Positions 46,810 to 58,737 are shown, counted from the first letter of the stretch. The stretch is 64,000 nt of DNA from Rhodosporidiobolus odoratus (GCA_034387635.1 JAOANU010000001.1:2418001-2482000), one strand, 5' to 3'. A program made the numbers and translations. The notes: generated from the sequence alone by a model not told the origin.

Positions 46810-47207
46810 CTAGGCGAGGTGAGCCCAAGGGTCTTGCAAGAAGGACGGCTTGAAATAGGCTTGAGGTTGTTGCCCGCCTGCGGAGGCATCGGAAGAACCG
46901 CCATCAAAGCGAGGGCGCTGAACACAGGAAAGGCGGTCAGCATTCGATGACCTGAAGACTGTCGGTAAGCCAGGCGCACCTTGTTAGGTCCTCCGAAACT
47001 CCTTCCTCCTCCTGACCCACCACCTCCACCTCGCCCTCCTCCCCTCCCTCTCCCTCGAGCACCACGCCCGCCGCCTCGACCATTGCCGCGCTTCTGGTTG
47101 CTCGTTCCGCGCTGCATGATGCGCTCGATTGATTGGCTGGACGCCGTAGGTGGAAGTGGAAGACCACGACCCAGTTGAGCGGAAACAGGACAAGGAACGA
47201 CTGCCAT
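46810..47207 (-). CDS. Small RGG-repeat protein with TTDN1 (MPLKIP)-like C-terminal motif
   Basis: Exons on the minus strand: 47207–46980 and 46917–46810, 111 residues. An N-terminal stretch (QSIERIMQRGTSNQKRG) leads into a dense Arg/Gly tract of about 35 residues (RGGGRGARGRGRGGGRGG type), common in RNA-binding proteins. After the intron the protein continues KRPRFDGG (nuclear-localisation-like) and 20 residues later ends in AYFKPSFLQDPWAHLA. The last block matches the conserved YFKPSMLEDPW motif I know from vertebrate TTDN1/MPLKIP, which also has a Gly/Arg-rich N-terminus and is linked to intron lariat processing. Removing the intron is what creates this ending; reading through it gives nothing conserved. 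Position head-to-head with HMG-box gene 2. If not TTDN1-like, it remains a small RGG protein. Start could also be at the internal Met (MQRG). Confidence 0.7.
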
Positions 47208-48061
47208 CTTAGCGGGTAGAGGTGCGTCTAGTCCCTCCTAAGAATGCTTGCGTTCACATCTGTACGGTCGAGCAGCTCAACAAGCAGCTCGCCTTCATCC
47301 ATCCGTCTCTGTCGTCGAGATTTCCGCCTTCAGCTGTATCTCTCCGTGCAGCATGCCATGGGCCATACATACCGAGCGGACAGCGCTCTAGTAGCCATCG
47401 GCGACCGGCTGCTGTGCTAGACAGGCAAGACTCAGCGCCCGCACCGCTCACCACTCAAGTTTTCCCGTCCCCATTTGTTTCTCGCCATCTGCGCTCGCTC
47501 TCGCTCGCGGACTTTCACCATATGCCTCCTGTCCGACGCGTCCCGCTGCTGGCTAGCGGTCATGACGGGGTTCTTTGTCTTCCGCATCCGTACCCCTCCT
47601 CTCCGAAGGGTAACGGCCAGCTTTCGAGCGAGATGAAGGGGGAGCGTGCTGTCGTCGCTTGGGCCTCTTCTGTGTCGGCCTCCTCCAGCCCCTTCCCTCC
47701 TCTGCTCTCAACCCTTCACTTGCTCGTCCCGACGCCGTCTTCAAGCTGTTCAGCCATCGGCAAACGAGTGGTCAAAGCTACAGTCTTCGGCACAAGCAGT
47801 ACCCGCCCGCGCTCCTTTCATCGCCTTCTTCGCTCGTTCCGGCGAGCGGCAGAACCGCCAGTGACTTCTACTCGTACCGGCACCCTCGCCCAGACCAGCC
47901 GTCTTTCGCACCGTAAGAACACCCTTTTCAACTTCGGTATCAACGACTATTACCGCCTCCTGCTGACTACAGTTTCAACACGTACGTGTCTCCTGCTTGT
48001 TTTAGCGACGCAAGAGCGACGTTGGATCATCACTCAACTTCTCTCCACTTCTTCTCGCAGA
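47208..48061. other. Divergent upstream region with possible leader exons
   Basis: Between the RGG gene (minus) and HMG-box gene 2 (plus). An open stretch near 47650–47903 could splice through a 9-nt exon (at about 47980) into the ATG at 48062. It lacks an upstream ATG in frame, so I treat it as spliced 5' leader. Confidence 0.35.
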
Positions 48062-51000
48062 ATGCCTCGTCCTTACCAGCAGCCATCCCCTCCTTCTTCG
48101 ACTTCCCTTCCCGAGCATTGGCAATTTGTACCGCCGCCGACGGACGGCCCCAACACGCGGGCGAGGCGCGAACGCGGTCAACTCCCTTACTCGGGGTCTT
48201 CGGCACCGTTGCCTGTCGAGCTAGCTTCGAGGGGACCGGAAAGGAGGAATGGAGAGGCGAGTGCTGGACTGGTTGAGGAAGTTAATACTTGGGAAGCTCA
48301 GGCTGAGCAGGTACGCGACCTCCTTGCAGTCTCTGTGTGACGTCTCACCAACCACCGTTTTTCTCTTTCTCCTCAGCACTGGTACTCTGCTCCTGCGTCG
48401 GGGCAAGGCGACAGTTTCTTCGCCATCGACCCTTCCCTCGAATTCGACCCCGCCTCCTTCTCCTTCGCCTACGATGACGCCCGCGGCTCCTACTCCGGCT
48501 TCAACCTATCTTCTAATGAACACCGCTCTGCCACTGCCGGTCGAGCCGAGGACCGTCGCCTCTTCTCGGGAAGTAGCGTGATTGACTATGGTTCGCCGCC
48601 AGCCTCCCCTCCAGCTGTAGCTTCTCAAGCCGACGAGCAGGGCGCGAGGGCTGCACTGCCGCGCACAGATGATCTGGCGACGGGGATGGGCATGACCAAG
48701 GAGGAATGGCTTCGACTGGGCGGCTTTAGGGAGGATGAGGCCATTGCGGCCGGACTACCGACGCCGCCAGCAGTTGCGCAATATCCTGAGCCTTTAGACG
48801 ACGCCTTCGCCTCCCTTCCGCTGCCGGGACAGTCTCGATCAGCGCATCCTCTGGGCCAAAGCAGCTTTCCCCTACCTTCTCCTGCCGCCCATGTCCCTCT
48901 ACCTCCCGCCTCAGCTCCCGTCCTCTCCACCTTTATCCTCCCTACTCCTCCAGCGCTATCGCAAAACGGTCTCGCCAGCGGTTTCGACTTCGAGTCGGAT
49001 GAGCTCCCGACTCCTCCACCGCTTCAACCGCTTCCGCCGTTGGTAGCAGCAAGCGAACCTCGACCTCGCGCTACGGCACGCGCAGCCGCTCGTCGAGCGC
49101 CTTCTCCGACCACCCCGCTCCGCCCTCGTCCTGCGCCTTATCCTACTTCCGCCTCCTCTCGCACTAGCGCTTCCTCCAACCCTCGAGACCATACTCCCGT
49201 CTCTACCGCCCTCGCATCTTACCACAACTACCCTGTCCCTGACGTCCCTCCTGCGCCGACCGAAACGCCTGCGAAGAGAAAGTCACATGGTCGACGGGTT
49301 TCAGTGAACCACATTCCCCGCCCTCGAAACGCCTTCATCCTCTTCCGCTCTCACGCCGTCTCGACCGGCCTCATCCCTCGCTCAATGGGTATCACCGACC
49401 ACAAGAACATCTCGCAGATCGTCGGAAGCGTGTGGCGTGGTCTGAGCGATGAAGAGCGGAAGAAGTGGGATGAGCTGGCGGAAGAGGAGAAGAGGTTGCA
49501 TAGGGAGAAGTACCCCGACTATCGCTTTGCGCCGAGGAGTCGTGGCCAGCGGGCACCGGTGGGACAGGGAAAGAAGGCGAAGGCGAAGGCAGCGCGGGAA
49601 GCGGCTGAGCGGTTGAGGGAGGATGCTCTTGGCGTTGGCGGGGAGAAAGAGGTTGAGGTCGATGAAGACGACGAGGGCAATGGAGACGTCGATAGTGCTC
49701 TCGAGGCGGCTCCTTCGAGGCCTCGTGCCGCGCGCAGGCGCGGATCTACCTCAACGAACCGAACTCGGGAGTGGAGCGACGACGACGAGGTTCGCAATCA
49801 GCGAAGGATGGAGCTGATCGGCCAGGCTGTTCTCGAGGGTGAGGATGAAGGGAAGATTCTGGGGCGAGTCGAGGAGGAGATGGGGAGAGAGGACGCGGCG
49901 CTAGCCAATGCTGGTCTTGGCGTCCGCGTCGCAGTACCGGCCTCTTCGCCCGCCAAGTCAGGCCGACGCTCGCCAACGAAGGCTAACACTCCTCGCAAGA
50001 CTCGGTCGAGCGTGCAACAGCGTATCAGAAGTCCGCCTTCCGCTGCTCCTATGCCCGGCGACATTCTCGTCAACTCGCCCACTCACTCTGCTTCGACAGC
50101 GTCACCATTACGAGACCGTGTGTCGCCCTACAGCACGGCGGCGAATGCTCGATGTGCCGTTCCGTCTTCGCCAGCCTCGTCTACCTCCCCCTCGCCGAAG
50201 CGCATGCACCAGGCTGGTCCGCTGCGAGGTGCCGGCTCGCCGCCTGTCTCGGGAGGTCGCCATCCTCTCTCACGCTCTCATCCACGTCCTTCAACCGAAG
50301 ATGAAGAGGACGACTTGCCGGCTGCTCGGCGCGGGAAGAAGGGCAATGCTTATGCCGGTCTTGGTGTTCAACCCTCGTCGTTCGTCCTCCCACCCACCCC
50401 CAACACCGACGCCGATCCTTCGCCTACACCCACACTAGTCCAAGCTGCGTCCCCAGAGCCTTCCTTCTCCTCATCTTCTGCCTTTCAGCAACCTCTCTTC
50501 GCCGGTCCTGCCGACAATCGTAACTTCTCCCTGGGACGGTGGGAGCTTCGCAAGCCGTCTACAGCAGCGGGCAGCAGGCGTGAGCAGCTCGCCCAGCAAG
50601 AAGAGGAGCAAGCTGGGTCGACAGCGGGCTGGCTCGATCGCACGGCGGGAGGTAATGGAGGAGCTCGAATCCCTTCCGCTTTTGCCATTGACCCGACCGA
50701 GTTCCTCACTGAGGCAGGACTCAAAAGTCAGGACGACGTCTACTACACCTCTACTACCACGGCCGACGCATGGAACGACGGCGCCTCGTCCGTGTCGGGA
50801 CCAGCCAGCAGCATCTGGTCAGGCTACGAGCCCTCCCTTTCTTCCGTCGCAACCACCGTTTCCCGCTCGCCTCGGAAGCAACCTCTGTTCCGCCGCGACC
50901 CGACCATGCCGTCAGCTTTCCTGGCGTCCTCTACTGGCTGCGATCCTTTCTCTTCGTCGCCCTTCTCCAGTACTTTCCCTGCAGCCGAGCCGCCTCCCGA

Positions 51001-51133
51001 TGTCTTCCACTTCGGTAGCGTTGATCTCTTCGCTAGGCCTCCTCCGGCGCTCGGACTGGCCAGGTCAACGTCGTCGGCGGCGAAGGAGGACGTCTTCGGC
51101 CTCGGCATCCGCTTCGACGAGCACCAGGCATAA
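48062..51133 (+). CDS. HMG-box transcription factor 2
   Basis: Exons 48062–48310 and 48377–51133 give 1,001 residues. The HMG box lies at about 395–470: HIPRPRNAFILFRSHAVS (helix 1), ITDHKNISQIVGSVWRGL (helix 2) and EERKKWDELAEEEKRLHREK..PDYRFAPRSR (helix 3 and tail). Spacing is that of a normal MATA/SOX-type box. Nuclear-localisation-like basic patches follow (GKKAKAKAAR, RRRGS). The flanks are long, Ser/Pro-rich and disordered. The C-terminal block RRDPTMPSAF..PDVFHFGSVDLFARP matches the corresponding block of HMG-box protein 1, so the two are paralogues on opposite strands about 6 kb apart, transcribed away from each other. The start is the first ATG of the first open exon; upstream leader splicing could add residues. 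Fungal proteins of this type often regulate mating or dimorphism, which is not shown here. Confidence 0.88.
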
Positions 51134-51648
51134 TACCCGCCGACCACCTTTCTTCTGACTCTCCTGCGTACCGTATCTTGTCTTCTTCCTCTTTCCATAT
51201 CATCCTTCGGCGCTCTTGCATAACAACGTCCCCATTCCCGCCGTACATCTTTCGCAGTGGCAAAACCCGCACATGCATGGCCTTTCTCGCAATCCTCCCC
51301 GCCCCGTAGCAGCTAGTATGTATTGACGTTGGAACGAGATCACTGACTAGCTTCGTCCGATGTTCAGCGAGCTGGCGATTCCGCTCCCGTGTGCTCAAAC
51401 AAACGGCGATTGGCTCCACCTTGGGTGCGGTTCTACCACGTGCTTTTCGAACCAGCTTTCGCTTTCCAAGGCATCCCGGGTGTCCAGAGCGGCGATGCTC
51501 GCGGAGGAGGCACGAGTGGAACACAGCCTGTCAGGAGTGGGGTTTCGAGGTGGTGCTTGATCCGAGCCGGATGGGCTCCTCTCCAGCAAGGACCTCGCCC
51601 AGCTCCTCGTCGATTCCCTCGCTCTGTGGGAAATTGCTGATCTCCAGA
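51134..51648. other. Intergenic region
   Basis: 3' flank of HMG-box gene 2 and upstream region of family copy 3. The frame of copy 3 stays open upstream to 51391, but the extra residues match no other copy. Confidence 0.4.
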
Positions 51649-53699
51649 ATGGTGCCCTTCGCCCCCCCTACCCAGGCGAATCTACCAGCGAACATCCAGC
51701 ATTTCCTCCGCAACCCTCACGTTACATATTGGCGTCGCAACCGCCAGTGGACGGCCGACCCTGTGACCTACTACCCTCCGTCCAGCTTCGGAAACCCTGA
51801 CTGGACAGTTGATCGAGCTCACCCCGGTTGGATCGATGAGCGGAACCGCGAGTAAGTGTCAGCACCTTTTCTTTCCCATCCCGAGAAGATGGGCTGACAT
51901 TCAAGAATTTATGGGCAGGGCCCTACAGAAGAAGGCGGTGACGGAAGACAACGTCGAGGTCGTCACCGAGCTCGCCCAGCAGCTACGTGAACTTGGCAAA
52001 GGACCGGAGTGGTTGCTGACGCACTTCAAGGCTATCATTGGCATGGCGGAGTACGTCCTGCTCATTCTTCCTCGTCCCGCCGCCCACGAGCATCTCTGCA
52101 GCAACTGGACAGTACTGTTACCATTCAAGCGTATCCTGGACGCTTGGGGGAGACTTTTGCCCAAATGGCAGTCGAACCCGAACTCATCGACTTTTGTCCG
52201 CCACTTGGACTCGGAATTCGGCAGCATCCTTGTCAAGCATGTCCTCCTCGACTTCTCCGAGGAGTTGCTCGAGGACGCCATGACTCGGGTTCACTTCGAC
52301 CGCTGGATGCAAGAGACCTTTCCGACTGCCCTGCTGCTTTGGCGGTACTTCTTCGGTGAGATGGGCATCAATCGTTTGAAGAGCGTCAATAGCTCTCTCG
52401 AAGTATGGAAGAGCATTTGGGCGGACATCACGCCAGCCATGAACGGTGGAATGCGACGTCGCATGGCGATGCGGGACGGAATCCGGACAAAGGAGGCGAC
52501 TGGCGCGCTTCGGGGACGACTCCCTGAGGCAGACGCTTATAGTCCTGCGAGCGTCACCCTCTGGGATGCACAGACAGCATTGTACGCATTCAGCTTGCCT
52601 GTTCAAGGTTCAACTTAGAGGGGCTGACCAGCCGCTACTCTGCAGGGAGTCGTATGACGAGCGTTTCGACCCCACCGGTCGCACCAAAGCAGTGACGGTT
52701 CTCAAGTGTACGTCCAGGTGGTACATCTCCGCGACGAATCCTGTTGACGGCCTATCGTAATGCAGAAGAACGGCGAAACATGACCTTCTCAGTTCTGGAA
52801 CAAAACCTCTTCCGCGTAGTCGAAGTCAACGACTACTCCCCATCGTAGTCGAAATCAACAACTACTTGGCATCGTCTCGTCCTTTCACCTGCCCCGAAGC
52901 TTTCAGCGGCCTCCCTGTCAACCTCGCCACCATCAACGAGGGTCTCAGGCTGGCTGGTCCCGTCAACACAGTCGTCAAGAGAGCAGAAAAGGACACGGTA
53001 CTGACTGGGAAGAACAATGAGGGCGGCGAGCGCAGCGTGTTCGTGCCGGCCGTAGCGGTGACGAGGGAAAATATCAGCGGTGCGCATTACAATGGTTCGT
53101 CCGCTGGCCTCTCACGCTCGTCGCTGTAGTCTTATTGCCCCTTTGATCGGTGGTAGCCCTGTCGTGGCCTGACCCGTTCGACTTCCGACCCTCTCGCTTC
53201 CTCGACGCTGATGGAGAGAATGGGGATCGCACCTCTTGTTCGTCCTTCTCGCTCCCTACCTCCTTCTCGCCCTCGGTTACTCTGGCTCGATTCAATGAAC
53301 GCAGTCGCGCCTTTCTCGTCCGGCCTTCGCGGCTGCATCGGCAAGCAGTTTGCCCTTGGTCAGTCATTCCTTCCCCCCGCGCCTTTCCCGCCGTCGAAGG
53401 CTCACTGACACTTCGTCGCCTGCCTGTCTGCAGCCGAGATGATCGTGGTCGTCGCCCTCCACAGATACCGCATCGAGGTTCCGGCGTCGAAAGCTGCCGA
53501 GTGGAGCTTGCAAGATGGCGAAGGCCAAAGGGAAAGGAGGGAGAGGATCTTCAAGGTGCCAGGACTCCCTCTTTTCCCTGATCGCGTTTGACTCGCTGAC
53601 GCGCGGTACATTGCGCAGGCGACGTGGCCCGTCGCCATGGGTCCGTCCGGGATCGATCTCGCATTTGAGCCGCGTGCCGGGAAGGTCGACAACGCTTAA
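51649..53699 (+). CDS. Unrecognised paralogue family copy 3, in frame with a cytochrome P450 C-terminal part
   Basis: Exons 51649–51851, 51919–52050, 52102–52581, 52646–52705, 52766–53094, 53157–53237, 53305–53358, 53434–53555 and 53619–53699 give 513 residues. Residues 1–290 are family-type: NLPANIQHFLRNP, ERNRE at a phase-2 intron, NWTVLLPF after the next phase-2 intron, and FPTALLLWRYFF. From exon 5 on the protein is the last third of a P450: the K-helix ExxR in INEGLRLAGPV, PFDFRPSRFLD, and the haem-binding FSSGLRGCIGKQF with its Cys ligand, then the L-helix. The P450 N-terminal two thirds, including the oxygen-binding I-helix, are absent, so it cannot be an active P450 alone. Using the GT two bases later (52708) would instead stop the family protein at once (TAA). 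Either a chimera or a family gene followed by a P450 remnant. Confidence 0.65.
52816..52873 (+). repeat. 29-bp imperfect tandem repeat at the family/P450 junction
   Basis: Two 29-base units (52816–52844 and 52845–52873) differ at a handful of positions. They lie just upstream of the first P450-like residues, inside the open frame. Confidence 0.7.
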
Positions 53700-54481
53700 A
53701 TCCCCAGGCTAAAGGTTCGTAGCTTGTTGTAGTACTACTTGCGGAGTAGCGACGGAATACCGCTTGCTTGATGGCTTGGATATGGTTGTCTCCAGGTAAG
53801 CGAGCTTAGGACACAGGCGGGAGGTAAAGCGGAAGGCAAGCGGAAAAACGCAGGGGCACGTCTGTACACCAGCTCGTCTAGGAGTGCAGCAGCCCAACGA
53901 GGAGCAGAGTACCAGGTCGGGATCTTGGCGCTTTGCTACTGACTGGAGGCGAGGGAAAGGGCAGAGCGGTAGTCGCGATTGCAAGGCGAGGCGAGACGGT
54001 CGATGCGATCAACCAGCACAGGGCGAATCGCACGGGGACCATGCTGCGTGAGCAAGAGTGCGCACGAGCTGTGTGACGAGTTGAACGGTGTAATCTTCAT
54101 CCTGCTGAACGAGATTAAGACGAGGACTCGAACAAGGATCGACGAAAAAGTGACGGACCGCTGCCCAGCTTTAGGACGACTACGTGGTTGTCACGTGGGT
54201 GTTTGGTACCGTCGGCGTGTGCTGGCATTTCCATCGGCCGTAAGGATTGGCGCAAGCTGCGAGCAGCGAAGAGTACAGAGAGCGAAGATGGGCGTGTCGA
54301 AGAATGCGGTGGAAGCGGTCGAAGGCGGTGGAACGCGTCGTAGGTTGCTCAGTAGCTCTATTCAGCGTGCTGGGACGATTCAGCGGTCCTCGTGTAGCAA
54401 GCGTAGAGTGGAAGCGGCGAGGTGGAGGTGGATCTCCTTGTCCCCCTCCTCCTCACCTTGGTTGGCTCATTCTCGCTCAAC
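53700..54481. other. Intergenic region
   Basis: 3' flank of the copy 3/P450 locus and upstream region of the septin gene. No gene is supported. Confidence 0.4.
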
Positions 54482-56701
54482 ATGGCTACCGTAGACTCTA
54501 TCGGTATCAGTAACCTCCCTAACCAGGTCAGCTATCACCCCCCCTCACTCTTTTACCCGGCTCCAAACGCGAGATTGACGATTTGTTGGTGTCCGCTCCA
54601 CATCCACGACTTCGCTCGACCATCTCGTGACTGACATGGCTTGTAGAGGCACAAAATTGGTACGCATTCTCTTAGCATGTCTGAACACCCGCGGTGGGCT
54701 AACAGCGTCGTTCCCCTTGCTATCTTCGCTGCTCGCCTTCTTTCCCCCTCGCCTTCCCTCAACCTCGCCTACCAACTTTAATTCATGCTATTTTACAGTC
54801 GCCAAGGCTGGTGGCCACTTCACTCTCATGGTCGTCGGCGAGAGCGGCCTCGGAAAAACGACCCTCATGTGCGCAATTCTTCCTCTGCTCTTCTCTTCTT
54901 CCGAGGAAAGGGGGCGTGCGGCTGAATTTGATCGCTAGCTGGCGCTCCTGCTAGCGGCGCCTTCATTTCGAAGACGAGGCCTCGTACTGACTACGCTCCC
55001 GCGGTGTCTGCAGCAACACCCTTTTCTCGACGGAACTAGCGGCCGTCAAGGACTACTCGCGCAGGTTCACCAAGCAGATGGACAAGACGACTGAGATTGG
55101 TGCGTCCATCTCTTCTGCACCAGTATGGTTAGGCTCGACCGCCGCCCGCCTTATTGGTCAACCAAGTCTCGAGCTGCTCACGCTGGTTTTCTCACCTCCC
55201 GGGCAGACATAATCAAGGCTGAGCTCGAGGAGAAGCAGTTCAAGGTCAAACTCACCGTCATCGACACCCCTGGCTTCGGAGACTACGTCAACAACCGCGA
55301 CTCCTGGATGCCGATCGTGGACTTCATCGTTCGTTCCTGTTTCCTTGAACCTGAAAGGAGCGCGCAGCCCGTCTTACACAAGTTTCCTTTGGCAGGACGA
55401 CCAACACGAGTCTTTCATGCGTCAAGAGCAGCAACCTCAGCGCGTCTCCAAGCTTGACCTCCGCGTTCATGCCTGCCTCTACTTTATCCGCCCTACCGGT
55501 CACACGCTGAAACCGCTTGACATCGAAATCATGAAACGCCTCGGAACTCGCGTCAACTTGATCCCCATCGTCGCCAAGGCAGACACCATGACCCCGGCAG
55601 ATTTGGCAAGGTTCAAGGAATCGGTGCGCTCTGCATTCTTGCCTTCTTTCCACTACCAAGAATACTTAGTTTGGTCCTGTAGGTCCGCGCTGTCATCGCC
55701 GCTCAAGGCATTCGGATCTACACTCCTCCCGTAGAGTCGGACGACGAATCTGCCGCCGAACACGCTCGCGTGCTCGCCGCTGCTATGCCCTTCTCTATCA
55801 TCGGTTCGACGGACGAGGTGCAAACGCCGGACGGACGGGCTGTCAAGGGCAGGCAATACCTCTGGGGTGTCGCTGAAGGTCCGTGCTTACTTCCGTTCTC
55901 TGGTCTTACGCTGCTCCCGCCACAGCTGTGCTGACTTACTCTCTACCTTCTCGCCGTGCAGTCGAAAACGAAGATCACTGCGACTTCAAGAAGCTACGCT
56001 CGTTGCTCATCCGCACCCACATGCTCGACCTCATCAACACCTCTGAGGACCACCACTACGAGAATTACAGGCTGCAGCAGATGGAGACGAGGAAGTTCGG
56101 GTACGTCCTGCGTTTTGCCATATTGATTCCGCTTGTTTGCCTCTCCTACGATCGACACTGCAGGACGTAGAAGTATACTTTGTGTGCTTGACTAGACATT
56201 GACTGATTCCATTCGCAGTGAACCGAAAGTCAAGAAGGTCGACAACCCGAAGTTCAAGGAGGAAGAGGAGGCGGTAAGTACCATCTTCCAAGATTCGGTT
56301 GCGATCTTTGGGTCATGCTTGGTCTAACCCACCATCCTGATTTTCCACAGCTTCGCAAGCGCTTCACGGAGCAGGTCAAGATGGAGGAGGCGAGGTTCAG
56401 GCAATGGGGTGAGTACAGGCTTTTCCTAGCATACCATTGTAGCACACTTCAACATGATCGCACAGCTGTAGTCACCCCAAGCTCACGCGCTGACGGCATC
56501 TCACTTGTCTTTCTTGCTCTTCGCTCACTCGCCGCCCCACCCTCCGCAGAACAGCACCTCATCGCCGAGCGCGACCGCCTCAACAAGGACCTCGAACAGG
56601 CTCACGGCTCGATCAAGCAGCTCGAACAGGACCTCGACCAACTGGGCGGCGGGATGGGCTACGGCAGCCAGATGCGAGGCGGAACTCAGGGCCGTCGTTA
56701 A
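54482..56701 (+). CDS. CDC12: Septin CDC12
   Basis: Eleven exons: 54482–54526, 54647–54659, 54799–54868, 55014–55099, 55207–55328, 55396–55623, 55683–55878, 55962–56100, 56219–56273, 56351–56408 and 56550–56701, 387 residues. The protein opens with GISNLPNQRHKIVAKAGG, then the P-loop GESGLGKTT, switch region DTPGFGD, the septin-typical FIDDQHESFMRQEQQP, the G4 motif AKAD, and the septin-unique element ending HYENYRLQQME. A C-terminal coiled coil (LRKRFTEQVKMEEARFRQWEQH) closes it. GISNLPNQR and the spacing fit the Cdc12 group rather than Cdc3, Cdc10 or Cdc11. It assembles into hetero-oligomeric septin filaments at the bud neck. Exon 2 is a 13-nt microexon (R-H-K-I). It is flanked on both sides by members of the unrecognised family. 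Confidence 0.95.
54647..54659 (+). other. 13-nt microexon of septin CDC12
   Basis: Encodes Arg-His-Lys-Ile plus one base, joining NLPNQ to VAKAGGHF as in the Cdc12 N-terminus. AG before and GTACGC after. Confidence 0.85.
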
Positions 56702-57181
56702 CCGCTTTTCACCCTCTACGCCTGCACCTCATTCGCTCACCGCTCCACGACCTCTACCTCAGACGTTATACCCTCTCCCCAGCAAGGTTTTCCCTCTCCG
56801 CCGTGCCGGTCGTTTCCTCCTTTCGTATCTGTCCTTCTTACCAGCAGTGCCGCTCCGTTTCAACTGGGTCCCATCATCGTGCAAATACCCTTTATCTTCT
56901 CCTTTTCTTCCTCCGCCGCGTTCGGCCGTGTCGCAACGCTGCGGTGCGTACGGTGACGATGCGGTGCTGGAAAGTTGCTGGTTGCTCGACGCTAACTTGG
57001 CCAAGACGCTCTCCTGTTGCTCCCCCGCGGAGGGCTCCACACCCGTATAGCTGGAATTCATCTTCATCTTCATCCCCACTCTCTCACTTTCTCTCCTGGC
57101 ACTCACATTAAACTCGCCGCAGACGACCCTACAAGCTGCTCGACGCTGTTCCTTCAACCCTGATTGAAGTACATACTCGCC
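56702..57181. other. Intergenic region
   Basis: 3' flank of the septin gene and upstream region of family copy 4. No gene is seen. Confidence 0.45.
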
Positions 57182-58514
57182 ATGCCTCCGTCTCCAGCCC
57201 CACAGCCGGGCGCCCATCTCAGCAGCCGAATGGACGCCATCCAAACGTATCTTGCGGATCCTGATCATTACATTCTCTGTCGCCAGTCGGCTACTCGGTT
57301 GGTTGCGGTTCGTTTCGAACCTTTGCCCGACGACCAGCTCGTCCTTCCTCGAACGTCCCGCCGTGCCTCCTTTTCACGCAGCAGACGACAGTCTGAAATG
57401 GAGGAACAGAATCTTTGGCGCGACGTGCAGCATCGAGAGTACGTCAAACTCTTCGTTTTCCCTTCCTGCATCTGCCAAAAGCAATGACCCACGTGGCAAA
57501 CAGACAGATCTTCAAGCGCACTCTCGCGGGTGAAGGACCGCATCTGGTCCATGTCCGCGACGTCGCACGCCGGCTGCAGGAGATCGTTGGTGACCAAGAT
57601 GACGAGGACGAACATCCGTATCTACAATTCGTGTTGGCGGCCGAGTAAGTATGACCGAGGACCGCTATTTCTCCCCGTACTAGCGATCGCTGAGCAGTCT
57701 CCTTTGTCCTCGCAGCAATTTTGCCCGGATCATCAGGTTCTCGGACGTGGACCATGCGTGGACGAAGCTCTTGAAGGACAAGACCCTATTGGATAACCTC
57801 AACGATCCCCGACACGAATCACACCTGACCACCGCCTTCGGCAATCTGATGGCGTATTCTTACTCTTACCAAATCGGCGCTCGTCGGCTCCTCGACATCG
57901 ACCCGAAAACCCCTGAATACCAGGACTTCCTGCGCAACTACTTCCCTGATGCGCTGGCCATGTGGACACACCTTTTCTGGTGCGAATATGTCCAGCGGTT
58001 CTGCACTCGGCGAATCAGGGGAGACATGTATCGCTGGGAGTGCGCATGCAAAGACATCAAGGGTGGATTGGGGCAAGAGGAGGAAAGGCGCACCGAAGCC
58101 TGGCGGGCCATAGCGCTTGTTAGCGGCGCGCACAGACATTCACCCTCACCGTTGACCGCCTCTAACTTGTCCACCGTCTTGGATTTCCACCGCGAGGCTC
58201 CCTCGGTAGCATACTGGAACAACACTGGCCCGTACGTCTTTTGTCTTCCCCTCTCTCCTGCACTATACCGGTAGTTGAACTGATACATCGCTGTCGCTCA
58301 GAAATGCTGTGACGTGGAATCCTCCACCCAAGCGCCCCCGACTTATCGATGTGGGATCAGAACCAGGGGAGCCTGTTCAAGGTCGAAAGCCTTACCAGCC
58401 GGAAGCCAGGTAGCAGGTCCGTCATGTATTTGCTCAGTTCACTGCTTTGTCGAGCTTTACTGACGCTTGCTTGCTGGTTGCAGACTTGTTTCCTTCTGCA
58501 ATGTTGGTTGGTAA
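57182..58514 (+). CDS. Unrecognised paralogue family, copy 4
   Basis: Exons 57182–57438, 57504–57644, 57716–58231, 58302–58409 and 58484–58514 give 350 residues. Family blocks: MDAIQTYLADPDHYILC near the start, HRE at a phase-2 intron, NFARIIRFSD straight after the next phase-2 intron, and LRNYFPDALAMWTHLFW. The tail after the third phase-2 intron is basic and Pro-rich (WNPPPKRPRLIDVG), a plausible nuclear-localisation signal. The last, 31-nt exon is optional: ignoring its intron ends the protein a codon later at TAG. All introns are GT–AG here. There is no signal peptide or membrane segment, the domain is helix-rich, and the function is unknown. It sits tandem with copy 5, 223 bases apart. 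Confidence 0.72.
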
Positions 58515-58737
58515 TTTCCAACTCGGCCTTCTCAACTCGGAAGCACAGCCCTCACCTTCACAGCCTCGGCTTGGCTTGACGGCAAGTCCGCGGTAGCCAG
58601 GAAATACCTCTCCGCGCCATGCCTCTGGGCCACAGCAAGGCCACAGTACAGCTCGTCTCGGCAGCGCTGCGAACGAGAACATCCGCTTGTCTAACGCTGG
58701 TCAACAGATTCGTCTTGTCGTTGCGCTCCAACAGATC

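Noticed and set aside
47523..48061. Open frames ahead of HMG-box factor 2 as an N-terminal extension
   Set aside because: The frame that could splice into 48062 has no in-frame ATG after its upstream stop, so it is more likely leader sequence.
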